Source of the DNA: an uncultured Eubacteriales bacterium
Lineage (GTDB): Bacteria > Bacillota > Clostridia > Lachnospirales > Lachnospiraceae
Length of the DNA stretch: 34,913 nucleotides
Assembly (NCBI GenBank): GCA_949284175.1
Contig: CASDVE010000028.1
Coordinates: forward strand, 1 to 34,913
Direction of reading: 5' to 3'
In this document: positions 8,010-15,813 of the stretch, piece by piece
Layout: each line of letters begins with the position of its first letter
How positions within the stretch are numbered: position 1 is the first letter of the stretch
Made by a program: the position numbers and the translations under genes
Notes under the pieces: generated by a model
What the model was told of the DNA's origin: nothing
Seen by the model: the letters and a program-made list of their open reading frames with translations, nothing else
The model's database searches: none

Positions 8010-8038
8010 ATTATAACTTTAAACCCAAGAAATTTCAA
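8010..8038 (-). promoter_or_regulatory. bcp proximal promoter
   Basis: On the minus strand TTGAAA (8033-8038) and consensus TATAAT (8010-8015) are exactly 17 bases apart. The start point would be about 60 bases before the bcp ATG. Confidence 0.7.
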
Positions 8039-8089
8039 CTATTTTAAAAAATTTCAGTTTTTCTCTTTTTATCATAAAAAGTACAGTTC

Positions 8090-8118
8090 ATTATAGCATA
8101 AGCATTTTGATTACGCAA
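8090..8118 (-). promoter_or_regulatory. bcp distal promoter with extended -10
   Basis: On the minus strand TTGCGT (8113-8118) and TATAAT (8090-8095) are 17 bases apart, with TG one base before the -10 (TGCTATAAT). It would add about 80 bases of leader before the proximal promoter. It also lies just downstream of ldh, whose own terminator is not obvious. Confidence 0.6.
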
Positions 8119-8166
8119 AGGAAAGCAACGAATAGCAAATTTGAAGGAATTTTCAATGGTTTATGA

Positions 8167-9102
8167 TTAAACTTCTTTTAACACATCAGAAAGTGTCTGT
8201 GCAGACTGTCGTAACTTTTGTTGTTCTTCCTCATTTAATGGAATTTCAATCATTCTCTCAACACCTTTTTCTCCAACAATCGCTGGCATACCAAGACAGA
8301 TTCCTTCGATTCCATATTGTCCTTTCATAAGGCTTGATACTGTTAAAATAGAGTGTTCATCCCGCACAATTGCCTGTGCAATTCGTTCCACGGCAACTGC
8401 GATGGCATAATAAGTTGCCCCTTTTCGCTCAATAATTTCATAGGCACTATTTTTTACTTCTTCATAAATTTCTTCTCTGTTATCAAGTCCTCCACAGTTG
8501 CCACCTTTTGCACAATACTCTTCAATCGGTATTCCTGCTACATTGGCACTGCTCCAAACAGCTAGCTCACTATCTCCATGTTCTCCAATAATAAAGGCGT
8601 GAACATTTCTTGTATCAATGCCCATCTGTTCACCCATCTTGTATTTTAAGCGGGCAGTATCCAAAACGGTACCGCTTCCAATGACTCTTTCCGCTGGAAA
8701 ACCACTTAATTTCAGAGCAATGCTTGTTAAAATATCCACTGGATTGGCAACCACTAATAAAATACAGTCTTTGTTATATTTTGTAATTTCAGGAATAATG
8801 CTTTGAAAGATTTTTGCGTTTTTATGGATCAAGTCAATTCTTGTTTCTCCCGGCCCTTGATTGGCTCCCGCTGTGATAATAATGAGATACGCATCTTTTA
8901 GATCAGAATATTCTCCAGCATAAATATCCACTGGCTGAACAAATGGAATACCATGGGAAATATCCATGGCTTCTCCCTCTGCCTTCTTTTTATTCACATC
9001 GATTAAGACAATTTCATTAAAAAGTCCACCATTTACAAGTTGAAATGCGATGGTAGCACCAACTGCTCCACATCCAATAACTGCACATTTTTGTCTATTC
9101 AT
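8167..9102 (-). CDS. ldh: L-lactate dehydrogenase
   Basis: LDH reduces pyruvate to L-lactate with NADH, regenerating NAD+ in fermentation. The 311-residue protein has the Rossmann GCGAVGATIA near residue 10, the substrate loop ITAGANQGPGETRIDL with Gln82 and Arg88, Arg151 in VLDTARLKY and the catalytic His175 in GEHGDSE. Glutamine at 82 favours lactate over malate dehydrogenase specificity. The ribosome binding site is GTGAGG, about 11 bases before the ATG. It appears to be monocistronic. The upstream space is very AT-rich and no clear promoter or Rex box could be assigned. Confidence 0.96.
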   Translation of the reverse strand: MNRQKCAVIGCGAVGATIAFQLVNGGLFNEIVLIDVNKKKAEGEAMDISHGIPFVQPVDIYAGEYSDLKDAYLIIITAGANQGPGETRIDLIHKNAKIFQSIIPEITKYNKDCILLVVANPVDILTSIALKLSGFPAERVIGSGTVLDTARLKYKMGEQMGIDTRNVHAFIIGEHGDSELAVWSSANVAGIPIEEYCAKGGNCGGLDNREEIYEEVKNSAYEIIERKGATYYAIAVAVERIAQAIVRDEHSILTVSSLMKGQYGIEGICLGMPAIVGEKGVERMIEIPLNEEEQQKLRQSAQTLSDVLKEV

Positions 9103-9521
9103 ATTTATTATAACCTCACTTTCATTTGTTTGGTTTTATATTGTTCCCTTTTTCTTTTGTTTTTATCAACTTCTGCTTTAGTATTTCTTAGGTTTTTATA
9201 TCAATCGTTCCTTTTACGAAAATAAAGGGCATTTTATTTATACTTTTAATATACATCAAAATTAAAAATCATTCTGCCCAATTCTTTTTTATTTTCTTTT
9301 ATATTTTTAGCATTGTTTTTTCCAAAAATAAAATTATTATGATTTTTTTCACAAATTTCTTATATTTTTTTCAGAACTTATCCACAGATTCGTCATATTT
9401 ATTGTGTATAGTATAATCATAGAATAAGAACACCAATAAAAAGATGAGAATGCAAAGATTTTCTCCTCATAAAATATCTAAGAAACCATTTTATATCATT
9501 CATATAGAAAGGAAGAATCCT
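9103..9521. other. AT-rich intergenic region between ldh and the VTC-like gene
   Basis: This 419-base divergent space is extremely AT-rich with long T-runs. On the plus strand a consensus TATAAT is at 9412-9417, without a good -35, and would give a leader of about 100 bases for the VTC-like gene. A weak inverted pair CCTTT/AAAGG lies near 9208-9230. I see no RNA gene and no confident ldh promoter. Confidence 0.5.
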
Positions 9522-10142
9522 ATGACAACTTTACTACCAATAAAACAAGAAAATAATCCTATGCACTATGAAATATCAAAATGTATCCCTCAAGATGAAA
9601 TTCCTCTTCTTTATGGGGTCTTAGAAAAATATTCTATTTCTGCCCAAGCAAAATCAGTCCCTTTTACTTGTAAGGTAAAAGAGCTTTACCTGCTCCCTTC
9701 TGTGGAAATCTCAGGTTCTCTTCCTCTTTTACACCAGATTCCAGAGCTATTTTATATTGAATATACAACCTCTGGAAAACAGGCACGCTACCTTCTCCAT
9801 AAAAGATGGAAATGTGGACGCCAATATGGAGAAAATTCCACTTTAATCAGCAAAAAACAATGTCAAAAAATATTAAAAAATGATTTAGACTTTATGAAAG
9901 AGAGCGATAATACTCTGTTACTTGAATATTATTCCAAACATCAAGTGTACCGTTATCGTCCGGCTTTTATTATTTCTTGTAAAAGAAAGCGTCATTTCTT
10001 TAATCATGGAAAATCTCAGATCGCCATTGATGATGAAGTACAGCTCTCCTTTTCTACCAATCACTTTTTATCTCAAAAAAACTTACCATATAGTTCCAAA
10101 CCTTATGCTAGCTTTCGTATTCAAAGCTCAGTGGAACTTTAA
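9522..10142 (+). CDS. Divergent VTC/CYTH-like domain protein, function unknown
   Basis: The 206-residue protein has no signal peptide or membrane segment. By eye its layout follows polyphosphate-polymerase (VTC) domains of the triphosphate-tunnel fold: a start like HYEISKCIPQDEIPLL, then a strand and HKRWKCG where VTC proteins have ECKRKxG, then STLISKKQCQKIL (usually SxxLTxEEYxxLL), a Phe-rich helix, RYRPAFIISCKRKRHF (usually LRPKVxVxYxREAF) and a strand like IAIDDEVQLSF (usually VRITFD). The YFDT and RIR-type strands that build the basic tunnel are not recognisable and the C-terminal EVK strand seems absent, so catalysis is doubtful. ATG 9522 is chosen because GAAAGGAAG precedes it; an in-frame ATG at 9444 would add 26 residues. 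It is monocistronic. Confidence 0.5.
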   Translation: MTTLLPIKQENNPMHYEISKCIPQDEIPLLYGVLEKYSISAQAKSVPFTCKVKELYLLPSVEISGSLPLLHQIPELFYIEYTTSGKQARYLLHKRWKCGRQYGENSTLISKKQCQKILKNDLDFMKESDNTLLLEYYSKHQVYRYRPAFIISCKRKRHFFNHGKSQIAIDDEVQLSFSTNHFLSQKNLPYSSKPYASFRIQSSVEL

Positions 10143-10153
10143 CTCTATAACCC

Positions 10154-10199
10154 AAAAGGGAATTGTTTCTCAACTTCATGAGAACAATTCCCTTTTTTT
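10154..10199 (+). terminator. Terminator after the VTC-like gene
   Basis: AAAAGGGAATTGTT (with a one-base bulge, then CTC) pairs with GAGAACAATTCCC, followed by seven T. It begins 11 bases after the stop codon. The A-run before it could also terminate the opposite strand behind flavodoxin. Confidence 0.92.
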
Positions 10200-10281
10200 A
10201 CTAACTAAGTTCACTATAATTTAAGGATTGTAATTTCAATTGCTGTATGTAGTTCTATCTAGCTGTTTTTGGATACATCAA

Positions 10282-10710
10282 CTATGCAGTTGCTAACTTA
10301 TTACCAAGTTCTTTGCAGTTTTCTGCACCTTCATCGTCTGGTTCATTGTTGCAAATAACACAGTCACAAACAAGATTTGCTCCATCGCTATTACATGTTT
10401 CTTCCCATGTTCTCATCCATTCACCGTCACCCCAGCCATAAGAGCCAAAGAGTGCAATTTTTTTACCGCTTAATTTACTTTGGCATTCTTCAAACATTGG
10501 AGCAAATTCAGATTCTTCTAATTCTTCAGCCCCCATAGATGGGCATCCAAATCCAATGGCGTCAAATTCATCCATCTTACTAGCACTAAATTCTGCTGAT
10601 GTAAAAAGTTCTACTTGTGCACCAGCACTTTTTGCACCTTCCACAACATAATTTGCCATTGCCTCAGTATTTCCTGTTCCACTCCAATATACAACTGCAA
10701 CTTTACTCAT
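10282..10710 (-). CDS. Flavodoxin (short-chain, clostridial type)
   Basis: Flavodoxin is an FMN-binding electron carrier that replaces ferredoxin, typically when iron is scarce. The 142-residue protein begins with the phosphate-binding loop VVYWSGTGNTEAMA and has the FMN-stacking segment FGSYGWGDGEWMRTWEE, very close in pattern to Clostridium beijerinckii flavodoxin. The ATG at 10710 is preceded by AAAGGGATAATAAA; an ATG 20 codons earlier lies in the intergenic hairpin and is unlikely. It follows a DUF3793 gene, from which it is separated by a perfect 15-bp stem-loop; the shared promoter with putative metal-responsive operators lies upstream of DUF3793. Confidence 0.94.
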   Translation of the reverse strand: MSKVAVVYWSGTGNTEAMANYVVEGAKSAGAQVELFTSAEFSASKMDEFDAIGFGCPSMGAEELEESEFAPMFEECQSKLSGKKIALFGSYGWGDGEWMRTWEETCNSDGANLVCDCVICNNEPDDEGAENCKELGNKLATA

Positions 10711-10743
10711 TTTATTATCCCTTTCCTTTCTATGTTTCCTATA

Positions 10744-10784
10744 CTGGATGGATTTAAGCATTATAAACACTTAAATCCATCCAG
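10744..10784. other. Perfect 15-bp stem-loop between DUF3793 and flavodoxin genes
   Basis: CTGGATGGATTTAAG (10744-10758) pairs exactly with CTTAAATCCATCCAG (10770-10784) across an 11-base loop. No T-run follows on the minus strand, so read-through to flavodoxin is likely. Such a stem could mark an RNA processing site or stabilise the flavodoxin message. Confidence 0.75.
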
Positions 10785-10807
10785 AGGATCATCAATACTA
10801 TAATTTC

Positions 10808-11359
10808 TTAGGCAACCACTGTCAGCTTTAAAATATCTCTACCATTTAAAAACTGCTGGCGATAAATCAATTGGCATTTTTTGAATTTACAGAACGTCTT
10901 TTCTGCCTCTTTTGCATCCCCATACACTTTCCAGCATCCAACGCATTTATAGTTCTTTCCTTCATTTACAATAAAGCCAATAATATCCTCCAATGGATAT
11001 CCTAGAAACACTCCAATCTCATGAGGAAATCCACAGCTTCTTTGAAACTGCTCTCTTAAATATCCTATACACCCTTCAATAGAAAAATCATGGTACCCAT
11101 ATTTTTTTAAAAACTGTCTGATATGAAACTGCTGTAATACTTTTTTCAAACTGTTTTTTCGATACACATAAATAAGGGCTGTATCCTGACATTTCTTCAC
11201 GCTTGTCAAATAAACACCTTTTGCATTCATTTTCTCATTCCAGTAATTCACATATTCTTCTACTTCTTCTGGTCTTTCAAAAAAAAATCGAAATAAGTTC
11301 GCCACTTTGATATTGGCAAGCGTTGGGGAACAATGTTCAATTAAAAGCTGTTCTTTCAC
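10808..11359 (-). CDS. DUF3793 family protein
   Basis: The protein is cytoplasmic, about 183 residues, function unknown. Family hallmarks are HCSPTLANIKVANLF at the N-terminus, EIGVFLGYPLEDIIGFI in the middle and a C-terminal KCVGCWKVYGDAKEAEKTFCKFKKC with several cysteines. DUF3793 genes commonly sit beside flavodoxin genes in clostridia, as here, which suggests a role in iron limitation or flavodoxin function. I prefer the GTG start at 11359: it has AGAGGTG six bases upstream and gives the usual short N-terminus, whereas the in-frame ATG at 11380 has no Shine-Dalgarno. The choice is not certain. Confidence 0.88.
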   Translation of the reverse strand: MKEQLLIEHCSPTLANIKVANLFRFFFERPEEVEEYVNYWNEKMNAKGVYLTSVKKCQDTALIYVYRKNSLKKVLQQFHIRQFLKKYGYHDFSIEGCIGYLREQFQRSCGFPHEIGVFLGYPLEDIIGFIVNEGKNYKCVGCWKVYGDAKEAEKTFCKFKKCQLIYRQQFLNGRDILKLTVVA

Positions 11360-11390
11360 CTGTTTCACCTCTTTAGTCATGGATTCAAAA

Positions 11391-11406
11391 GTTAGGTATA
11401 ACTAAC
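11391..11406. promoter_or_regulatory. Second palindromic operator candidate upstream of DUF3793
   Basis: GTTAG-N6-CTAAC lies between the promoter and the DUF3793 start. The half-sites are the same as those of the operator at 11468-11479, suggesting binding of the same regulator. Confidence 0.45.
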
Positions 11407-11467
11407 CCAAGATTAAAAAGAAAAGAACCTTCCGTTCTATCCATTCACTGTTTTTTCTTGGATTTAA

Positions 11468-11519
11468 GTTAGTGCTAACTAACTACTGCTATAATAGCAT
11501 TCACATTTTCATTTGTCAA
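11468..11519 (-). promoter_or_regulatory. DUF3793-flavodoxin promoter with palindromic operator
   Basis: On the minus strand TTGACA (11514-11519) and TATTAT (11491-11496) are exactly 17 bases apart, a near-consensus promoter. Eleven bases beyond the -10, at the expected start point, lies AGTTAG-N2-CTAACT (11467-11480). GTTAG/CTAAC half-sites resemble DtxR/IdeR-type iron operators (consensus core GTTAG-S-CTAAC), though the spacing is one base longer. With flavodoxin downstream, repression by an iron-loaded regulator is a reasonable inference. Confidence 0.65.
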
Positions 11520-11892
11520 CACTTTTTTTTAATCAGTTTTTGTTTATGAAATGCTCAAAAAAACTTCACGTTTTTTTCACATATTGCTCAAACTTCTTCC
11601 ACATTTTTTGGCTATACTATAACCATCAAGGGAACACAAACTCCCTATAAAATTTTTTCATATTACTTAAAGCTCATGTTCCAATAATTTTTGGTGCATT
11701 GAGCTTCTCCTCCAAATATAACATTTTAATATAGATTGTAAAAAGAAATTCTTTGTCTTTCCTCCTTTCCTTCCTTTTTTCTTACAAAGAGTTTCTTTTT
11801 TTATGCCTTTGTTTTTCTATTTCTTGTTCCCCAGTTTTTCGATATTTTTTTGATACTCTTAGTATGCCTTGTTTTATCTTTTTTATACATAC
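11520..11892. other. Gene-free AT-rich region between DUF3793 promoter and serS terminator
   Basis: No credible protein gene is seen; the open frames here are artefacts of low-complexity T-rich sequence. A possible stem-loop joins AAGCTCA (about 11670) and TGAGCTT (about 11700), and TATACTATAA occurs near 11613 without a good -35. A small RNA is possible but unsupported. Confidence 0.3.
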
Positions 11893-11940
11893 AAAAAGAC
11901 TAGATTTGTCCTTTTTTAAAAAGAACCATCTAGCCTTTTT
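11893..11940. terminator. serS terminator
   Basis: AAAAAG-a-CTAGAT (11893-11905) pairs with ATCTAG-c-CTTTTT (11928-11940) about a 22-base loop. T-runs on both strands allow bidirectional use; on the minus strand it ends serS transcription. Confidence 0.75.
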
Positions 11941-11953
11941 TATATTTATTTTA

Positions 11954-13246
11954 TTATTTATTTTTTGGACGCATATAATCCAGTCCACCCATATATGGGC
12001 GAAGAACTTCTGGGATTCTTACAGAACCATCTGCTTGTAAATTATTTTCTAATAAAGCAATTAACATTCTAGGTGGTGCTGCCACTGTATTGTTTAAAGT
12101 ATGGGCAAAGTATTTCTTGCCATCTTCTCCGTTTACGCGGATTTTTAAACGACGAGCCTGTGCATCTCCTAAGTTTGAACAGCTACCAACTTCGAAATAT
12201 TTTTTCTGTCTTGGTGACCATGCTTCTACGTCAACAGATTTTACTTTTAAATCTGCTAAGTCCCCAGAACAACATTCAAGTGTACGAACTGGAATATCCA
12301 TAGAACGGAATAAATCCACCGTATTTTTCCATAATTTTTCATACCACTCTTTACTTTCTTCTGGTTTACAAACAACGATCATTTCTTGTTTTTCGAACTG
12401 ATGGATACGATATACCCCACGTTCTTCCAAGCCATGTGCTCCTTTTTCTTTACGGAAACATGGAGAGTAACTTGTCAAGGTATAAGGGAGCTCTGCTTCT
12501 GGAACGATTTGATCAATGAACTTACCGATCATAGAGTGTTCGCTTGTACCGATCAAGTAGAGATCTTCACCCTCGATCTTGTACATCATAGCATCCATTT
12601 CTTCAAAGCTCATAACACCTGTTACAACGCTACTACGAATCATAAAAGGTGGCACACAGTAAGTAAAACCACGTCCAATCATAAAATCTCTTGCATAAGC
12701 TAATACAGATGAATGAAGACGTGCTAAGTCACCCATTAAATAATAAAAACCATTTCCAGCAACTCTTCTTGCACTATCAAGATCGAGTCCAGCAAGACTT
12801 TCCATAATATCAACATGATATGGAATTTCAAAATCTGGCACAACTGGTTCACCAAAGCGTTCCACTTCCACATTTTCACTATCGTCTTTTCCAATTGGCA
12901 CACTTGGATCGATAATATTAGGAATTTTCATCATAATATCTCTGATTTTTTCTTCCAATTCTGTTTCCTGTGCCTCTAACTGTGCTAAGTGTTCAGAAAA
13001 AGCAGTTACTTTTTTCTTTGTTTCCTCTGCCTCTTCTTTTTTCCCTTGAGCCATTAACGCACCGATCTGTTTTGAAATTTTATTCCTATCCGCTCTTAAC
13101 GTATCTGCTTCCTGTTTGATGGATCTGTTCTTTGCATCCAATTCAATCACCTCATCCACGAGGGATAATTTATGCTCCTGAAACTTATTTTTAATGTTCT
13201 GTTTTACAAGTTCTGGATTTTCTCGAACAAATCTTAAATCTAACAT
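11954..13246 (-). CDS. serS: Seryl-tRNA synthetase
   Basis: SerRS charges tRNA-Ser. The 430-residue class II enzyme has the N-terminal long coiled-coil arm (about residues 30-110, rich in Lys and Glu) that binds the tRNA variable arm, motif 2 around FRKEKGAHGLEERGVYRIHQFEKQEM and motif 3 NNTVAAPPRMLIALLENNLQADGSVRIPEVLRPYMGG near the C-terminus. The start has a strong AAGGAGG. A promoter lies at 13362-13390; the leader of about 110 bases lacks the AGGGTGGNACCGCG box of T-box leaders, so serS does not seem to be under T-box control. Confidence 0.98.
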   Translation of the reverse strand: MLDLRFVRENPELVKQNIKNKFQEHKLSLVDEVIELDAKNRSIKQEADTLRADRNKISKQIGALMAQGKKEEAEETKKKVTAFSEHLAQLEAQETELEEKIRDIMMKIPNIIDPSVPIGKDDSENVEVERFGEPVVPDFEIPYHVDIMESLAGLDLDSARRVAGNGFYYLMGDLARLHSSVLAYARDFMIGRGFTYCVPPFMIRSSVVTGVMSFEEMDAMMYKIEGEDLYLIGTSEHSMIGKFIDQIVPEAELPYTLTSYSPCFRKEKGAHGLEERGVYRIHQFEKQEMIVVCKPEESKEWYEKLWKNTVDLFRSMDIPVRTLECCSGDLADLKVKSVDVEAWSPRQKKYFEVGSCSNLGDAQARRLKIRVNGEDGKKYFAHTLNNTVAAPPRMLIALLENNLQADGSVRIPEVLRPYMGGLDYMRPKNK

Positions 13247-13361
13247 GTTATTTCCTCCTTAATGATTTCCCTTGTCGTATGAAATGCTTTTTATACAACA
13301 GCATGCAACGCCTTCTCCATCGTATAAATATATTGTATACAGACAATTCGTTATACGTTTC

Positions 13362-13390
13362 ATTATATTACACATTGAAGGAGATAGCAA
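13362..13390 (-). promoter_or_regulatory. serS promoter
   Basis: On the minus strand TTGCTA (13385-13390) and TATAAT (13362-13367) are 17 bases apart, just beyond the ribH stop. Downstream an inverted repeat CGTATAA/TTATACG (about 13320-13356) spans the expected start region and contains the small palindrome TGTATACA. Confidence 0.75.
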
Positions 13391-13399
13391 ATTATATTT

Positions 13400-13870
13400 T
13401 TAAAATTCCACAATGTTTTGAATTAAATTCACCATTTCGATGGCTCCAACCGCACATTCAAATCCTTTGTTTCCTGATTTTGTGCCTGCCCGTTCAATTG
13501 CCTGTTCAATGGTATCTGTTGTCAATACTCCAAACATCACTGGCAATTTACTTTGTAACGAAACTTGTGCAATTCCTTTTGATACTTCATTACAGACATA
13601 ATCATAATGACTTGTACTACCTCGAATAACCGCACCTAAACAAATGATGACATCATATTGTTTTGTATCCGCCATTTTCGAAGCTATAAGTGGAATTTCA
13701 AATGCTCCTGGAACCCATGCAATTGTAATATCTTCTTCTTTTACATCGTGTCTTTTTAACCCATCTAAAGCTCCTTCAATTAGTTTTGACGTAATAAATT
13801 CGTTAAATCTTCCCGCGACAATCCCCACTTTAATTCCGTTTGCTACTAGTTTTCCTTCTAATATCCTCAT
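13400..13870 (-). CDS. ribH: 6,7-dimethyl-8-ribityllumazine synthase
   Basis: RibH condenses the ribityl-pyrimidine with dihydroxybutanone phosphate to form lumazine, the penultimate riboflavin step, normally as a 60-subunit shell. The 156-residue protein shows [30 protein letters not shown] with the catalytic His of the SHYD segment, and the closing [19 protein letters not shown]. It is the last gene of the rib operon, 48 bases after ribBA, and no clear terminator follows before the serS promoter. Confidence 0.97.
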   Translation of the reverse strand: MRILEGKLVANGIKVGIVAGRFNEFITSKLIEGALDGLKRHDVKEEDITIAWVPGAFEIPLIASKMADTKQYDVIICLGAVIRGSTSHYDYVCNEVSKGIAQVSLQSKLPVMFGVLTTDTIEQAIERAGTKSGNKGFECAVGAIEMVNLIQNIVEF

Positions 13871-13918
13871 TTTTATTCTCCTATTCTTTTACAATCTAAC
13901 ATTTTTTGTTTTGAATGC

Positions 13919-15136
13919 TTATGGCTGGTATTCAAAAATATGCCCCATTTTCTTTTGTTTTGTTTGCAAATAAAATTTATCATACCGATTGGCTTTGATT
14001 TGAATTGGAACTCTTTTTGTGATCTCCATCCCATATTCTGAAAGCTGATATATTTTATCTGGATTATTAGTTAAGAGATGAATCGTTTTTACTCCTAAAT
14101 CTTTTAATATTTGAGCTCCTATGTAATATTCTCTTAAATCTCCTGCGAATCCGAGGGATAAATTTGCCTCTAATGTATCCATTCCCTGTTCTTGTAATTC
14201 ATATGCTTTTAATTTATTGATTAATCCAATTCCTCTTCCCTCCTGTCTCATATAAAGCAGAATCCCTCTTCCTTCTTTTGCGATTTGTTTTAATGCTGTT
14301 TGTAGCTGTTCTCCGCAATCACAACGGGAAGATAAAAATACATCTCCTGTCAAACACTCTGAATGAACACGACATAGCACATCCGTTCCATCTCCAAGAT
14401 CTCCTTTTACAAGTGCAATATGATGTTCTCCATTTAATACATTGTTATATCCATAAGCATGAAACATCCCATATTTTGTTGGTAATTGAACAACTGCTGA
14501 ACGTTCCACTAACTTATCATGTATTTTGCGATATTTTTGTAGCTCCTTTATTGTTATAATTTTTAAGTTCCACATTTTTGCCATTTGAATGAGTTCCTCA
14601 TTTCTCATCATGGTTCCATCTTCTCTCATAATTTCACAACATAATCCGCATGGTTCTAATCCAGCAAGGCACATTAAATCAACGGTTGCTTCGGTATGCC
14701 CACTCCTCTCTAACACTCCATGTTTCTTTGCAATCAATGGAAACATATGCCCTGGTCTTCTAAAGTCTTCTGGTTTACTCCCTCTTTCCACACACTTTCT
14801 TGCTGTTATCCCTCTCTCTTCTGCCGAAATTCCTGTTCCTGTTGCAATATGATCGATGGAAACTGTAAATGCAGTTTCATGATTATCTGTATTATTTTGT
14901 ACCATTTGTTGTAACCCCAAGCGTTCTCCAATTTCTTCACTCATTGGCATACAGATTAATCCTTTTCCGTAAACTGCCATAAAATTCACATTTTCTGTTG
15001 TGGCAAATTGGGCAGCACAAATAAAATCTCCTTCATTTTCTCTCTCTTCATCATCTGTTACTATAATCATATGTCCTTGTTTTAATTCTTCTAATGCTTC
15101 TTCGATAGAAGCAAATTCATTGTTTTTCTGTTTCAT
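13919..15136 (-). CDS. ribBA: Bifunctional 3,4-dihydroxy-2-butanone-4-phosphate synthase / GTP cyclohydrolase II
   Basis: The protein starts both branches of riboflavin synthesis. The N-terminal half (about 1-200) is DHBP synthase with [11 protein letters not shown] and RSGHTEA; the C-terminal half is GTP cyclohydrolase II with the zinc cysteines in [20 protein letters not shown] and the catalytic [13 protein letters not shown] prefer the ATG at 15136 (405 residues), which has AGAGGAG eight bases ahead. An in-frame ATG at 15154 overlaps the ribE stop as ATGA and would add six residues; either is possible. The protein is cytoplasmic and sits third in the FMN-controlled operon. Confidence 0.96.
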   Translation of the reverse strand: MKQKNNEFASIEEALEELKQGHMIIVTDDEERENEGDFICAAQFATTENVNFMAVYGKGLICMPMSEEIGERLGLQQMVQNNTDNHETAFTVSIDHIATGTGISAEERGITARKCVERGSKPEDFRRPGHMFPLIAKKHGVLERSGHTEATVDLMCLAGLEPCGLCCEIMREDGTMMRNEELIQMAKMWNLKIITIKELQKYRKIHDKLVERSAVVQLPTKYGMFHAYGYNNVLNGEHHIALVKGDLGDGTDVLCRVHSECLTGDVFLSSRCDCGEQLQTALKQIAKEGRGILLYMRQEGRGIGLINKLKAYELQEQGMDTLEANLSLGFAGDLREYYIGAQILKDLGVKTIHLLTNNPDKIYQLSEYGMEITKRVPIQIKANRYDKFYLQTKQKKMGHIFEYQP

Positions 15137-15150
15137 TTTCTTTTCTCCTC

Positions 15151-15813
15151 TCATACTAAAAATCCTTGTGCTCTTAAAAAATCTTTTGTGATAGAACTTG
15201 ATCTTTGCTCATTTTCTATCTCCTTTTCATACCACAATAACCGTTCCACATATTTTCCAATGCAATCATTTTCCAAATTTACAATCGAACCAATTCTCTT
15301 CTCGTTTAGATTCGTGTGCTGCATTGTATGTGGAATAACGGATACAGAAAAATTAGAATTACTCACATTTGCTATGGTTAAACTCATTCCATCAATGGCA
15401 ATAGAGCCTTTTTCCACTATGTATCGCAACAGCGACTTTTTCGCCTTTATTGTAAACCAAACAGCATTATTTTCTTTCTTTATACTCTCAATCTCTCCAG
15501 TTCCATCAATATGACCAGAAACAATATGCCCTCCAAACCTTCCACCAGCGACCATGGCTCGTTCCAAATTTACCTTATCCCCTTTTTTTAACGCCCCAAT
15601 GGAACTGCGATTTACAGTTTCTGGCATAATATCGGCTGTAAACTTCTCATGAAAAACGGATGTAACGGTTAGACAAATACCATTGACAGAAATACTATCT
15701 CCTAGCTTTATCCCTTCTAATACTTTCTTTGCCTTTATCTCAATTCTTTTATAAGACGCTCCTTCTTCCATGCCAACAAAGATACCAGTTTCTTCTATCA
15801 GTCCTGTAAACAC
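15151..15813 (-). CDS. ribE: Riboflavin synthase, alpha subunit
   Basis: Riboflavin synthase dismutates two lumazine molecules to riboflavin and the pyrimidine that RibH reuses. The 220-residue protein shows the internal duplication of the trimeric enzyme: [10 protein letters not shown] at the start, [10 protein letters not shown] in the first barrel, [12 protein letters not shown] at the domain joint and the matching [13 protein letters not shown] in the second barrel. It overlaps ribD by 16 bases and ribBA by four or nearly abuts it, so translation is coupled. The final 20 residues beyond [13 protein letters not shown] are variable in the family. Confidence 0.96.
   Translation of the reverse strand: MFTGLIEETGIFVGMEEGASYKRIEIKAKKVLEGIKLGDSISVNGICLTVTSVFHEKFTADIMPETVNRSSIGALKKGDKVNLERAMVAGGRFGGHIVSGHIDGTGEIESIKKENNAVWFTIKAKKSLLRYIVEKGSIAIDGMSLTIANVSNSNFSVSVIPHTMQHTNLNEKRIGSIVNLENDCIGKYVERLLWYEKEIENEQRSSSITKDFLRAQGFLV

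Noticed and set aside
11753..12040. Hydrophobic Phe/Leu-rich open frame near the serS terminator
   Set aside because: It arises from T-rich non-coding DNA, crosses the terminator and enters serS antisense.
13247..13361. T-box riboswitch before serS
   Set aside because: The conserved AGGGTGG antiterminator box is absent and the leader is too short.
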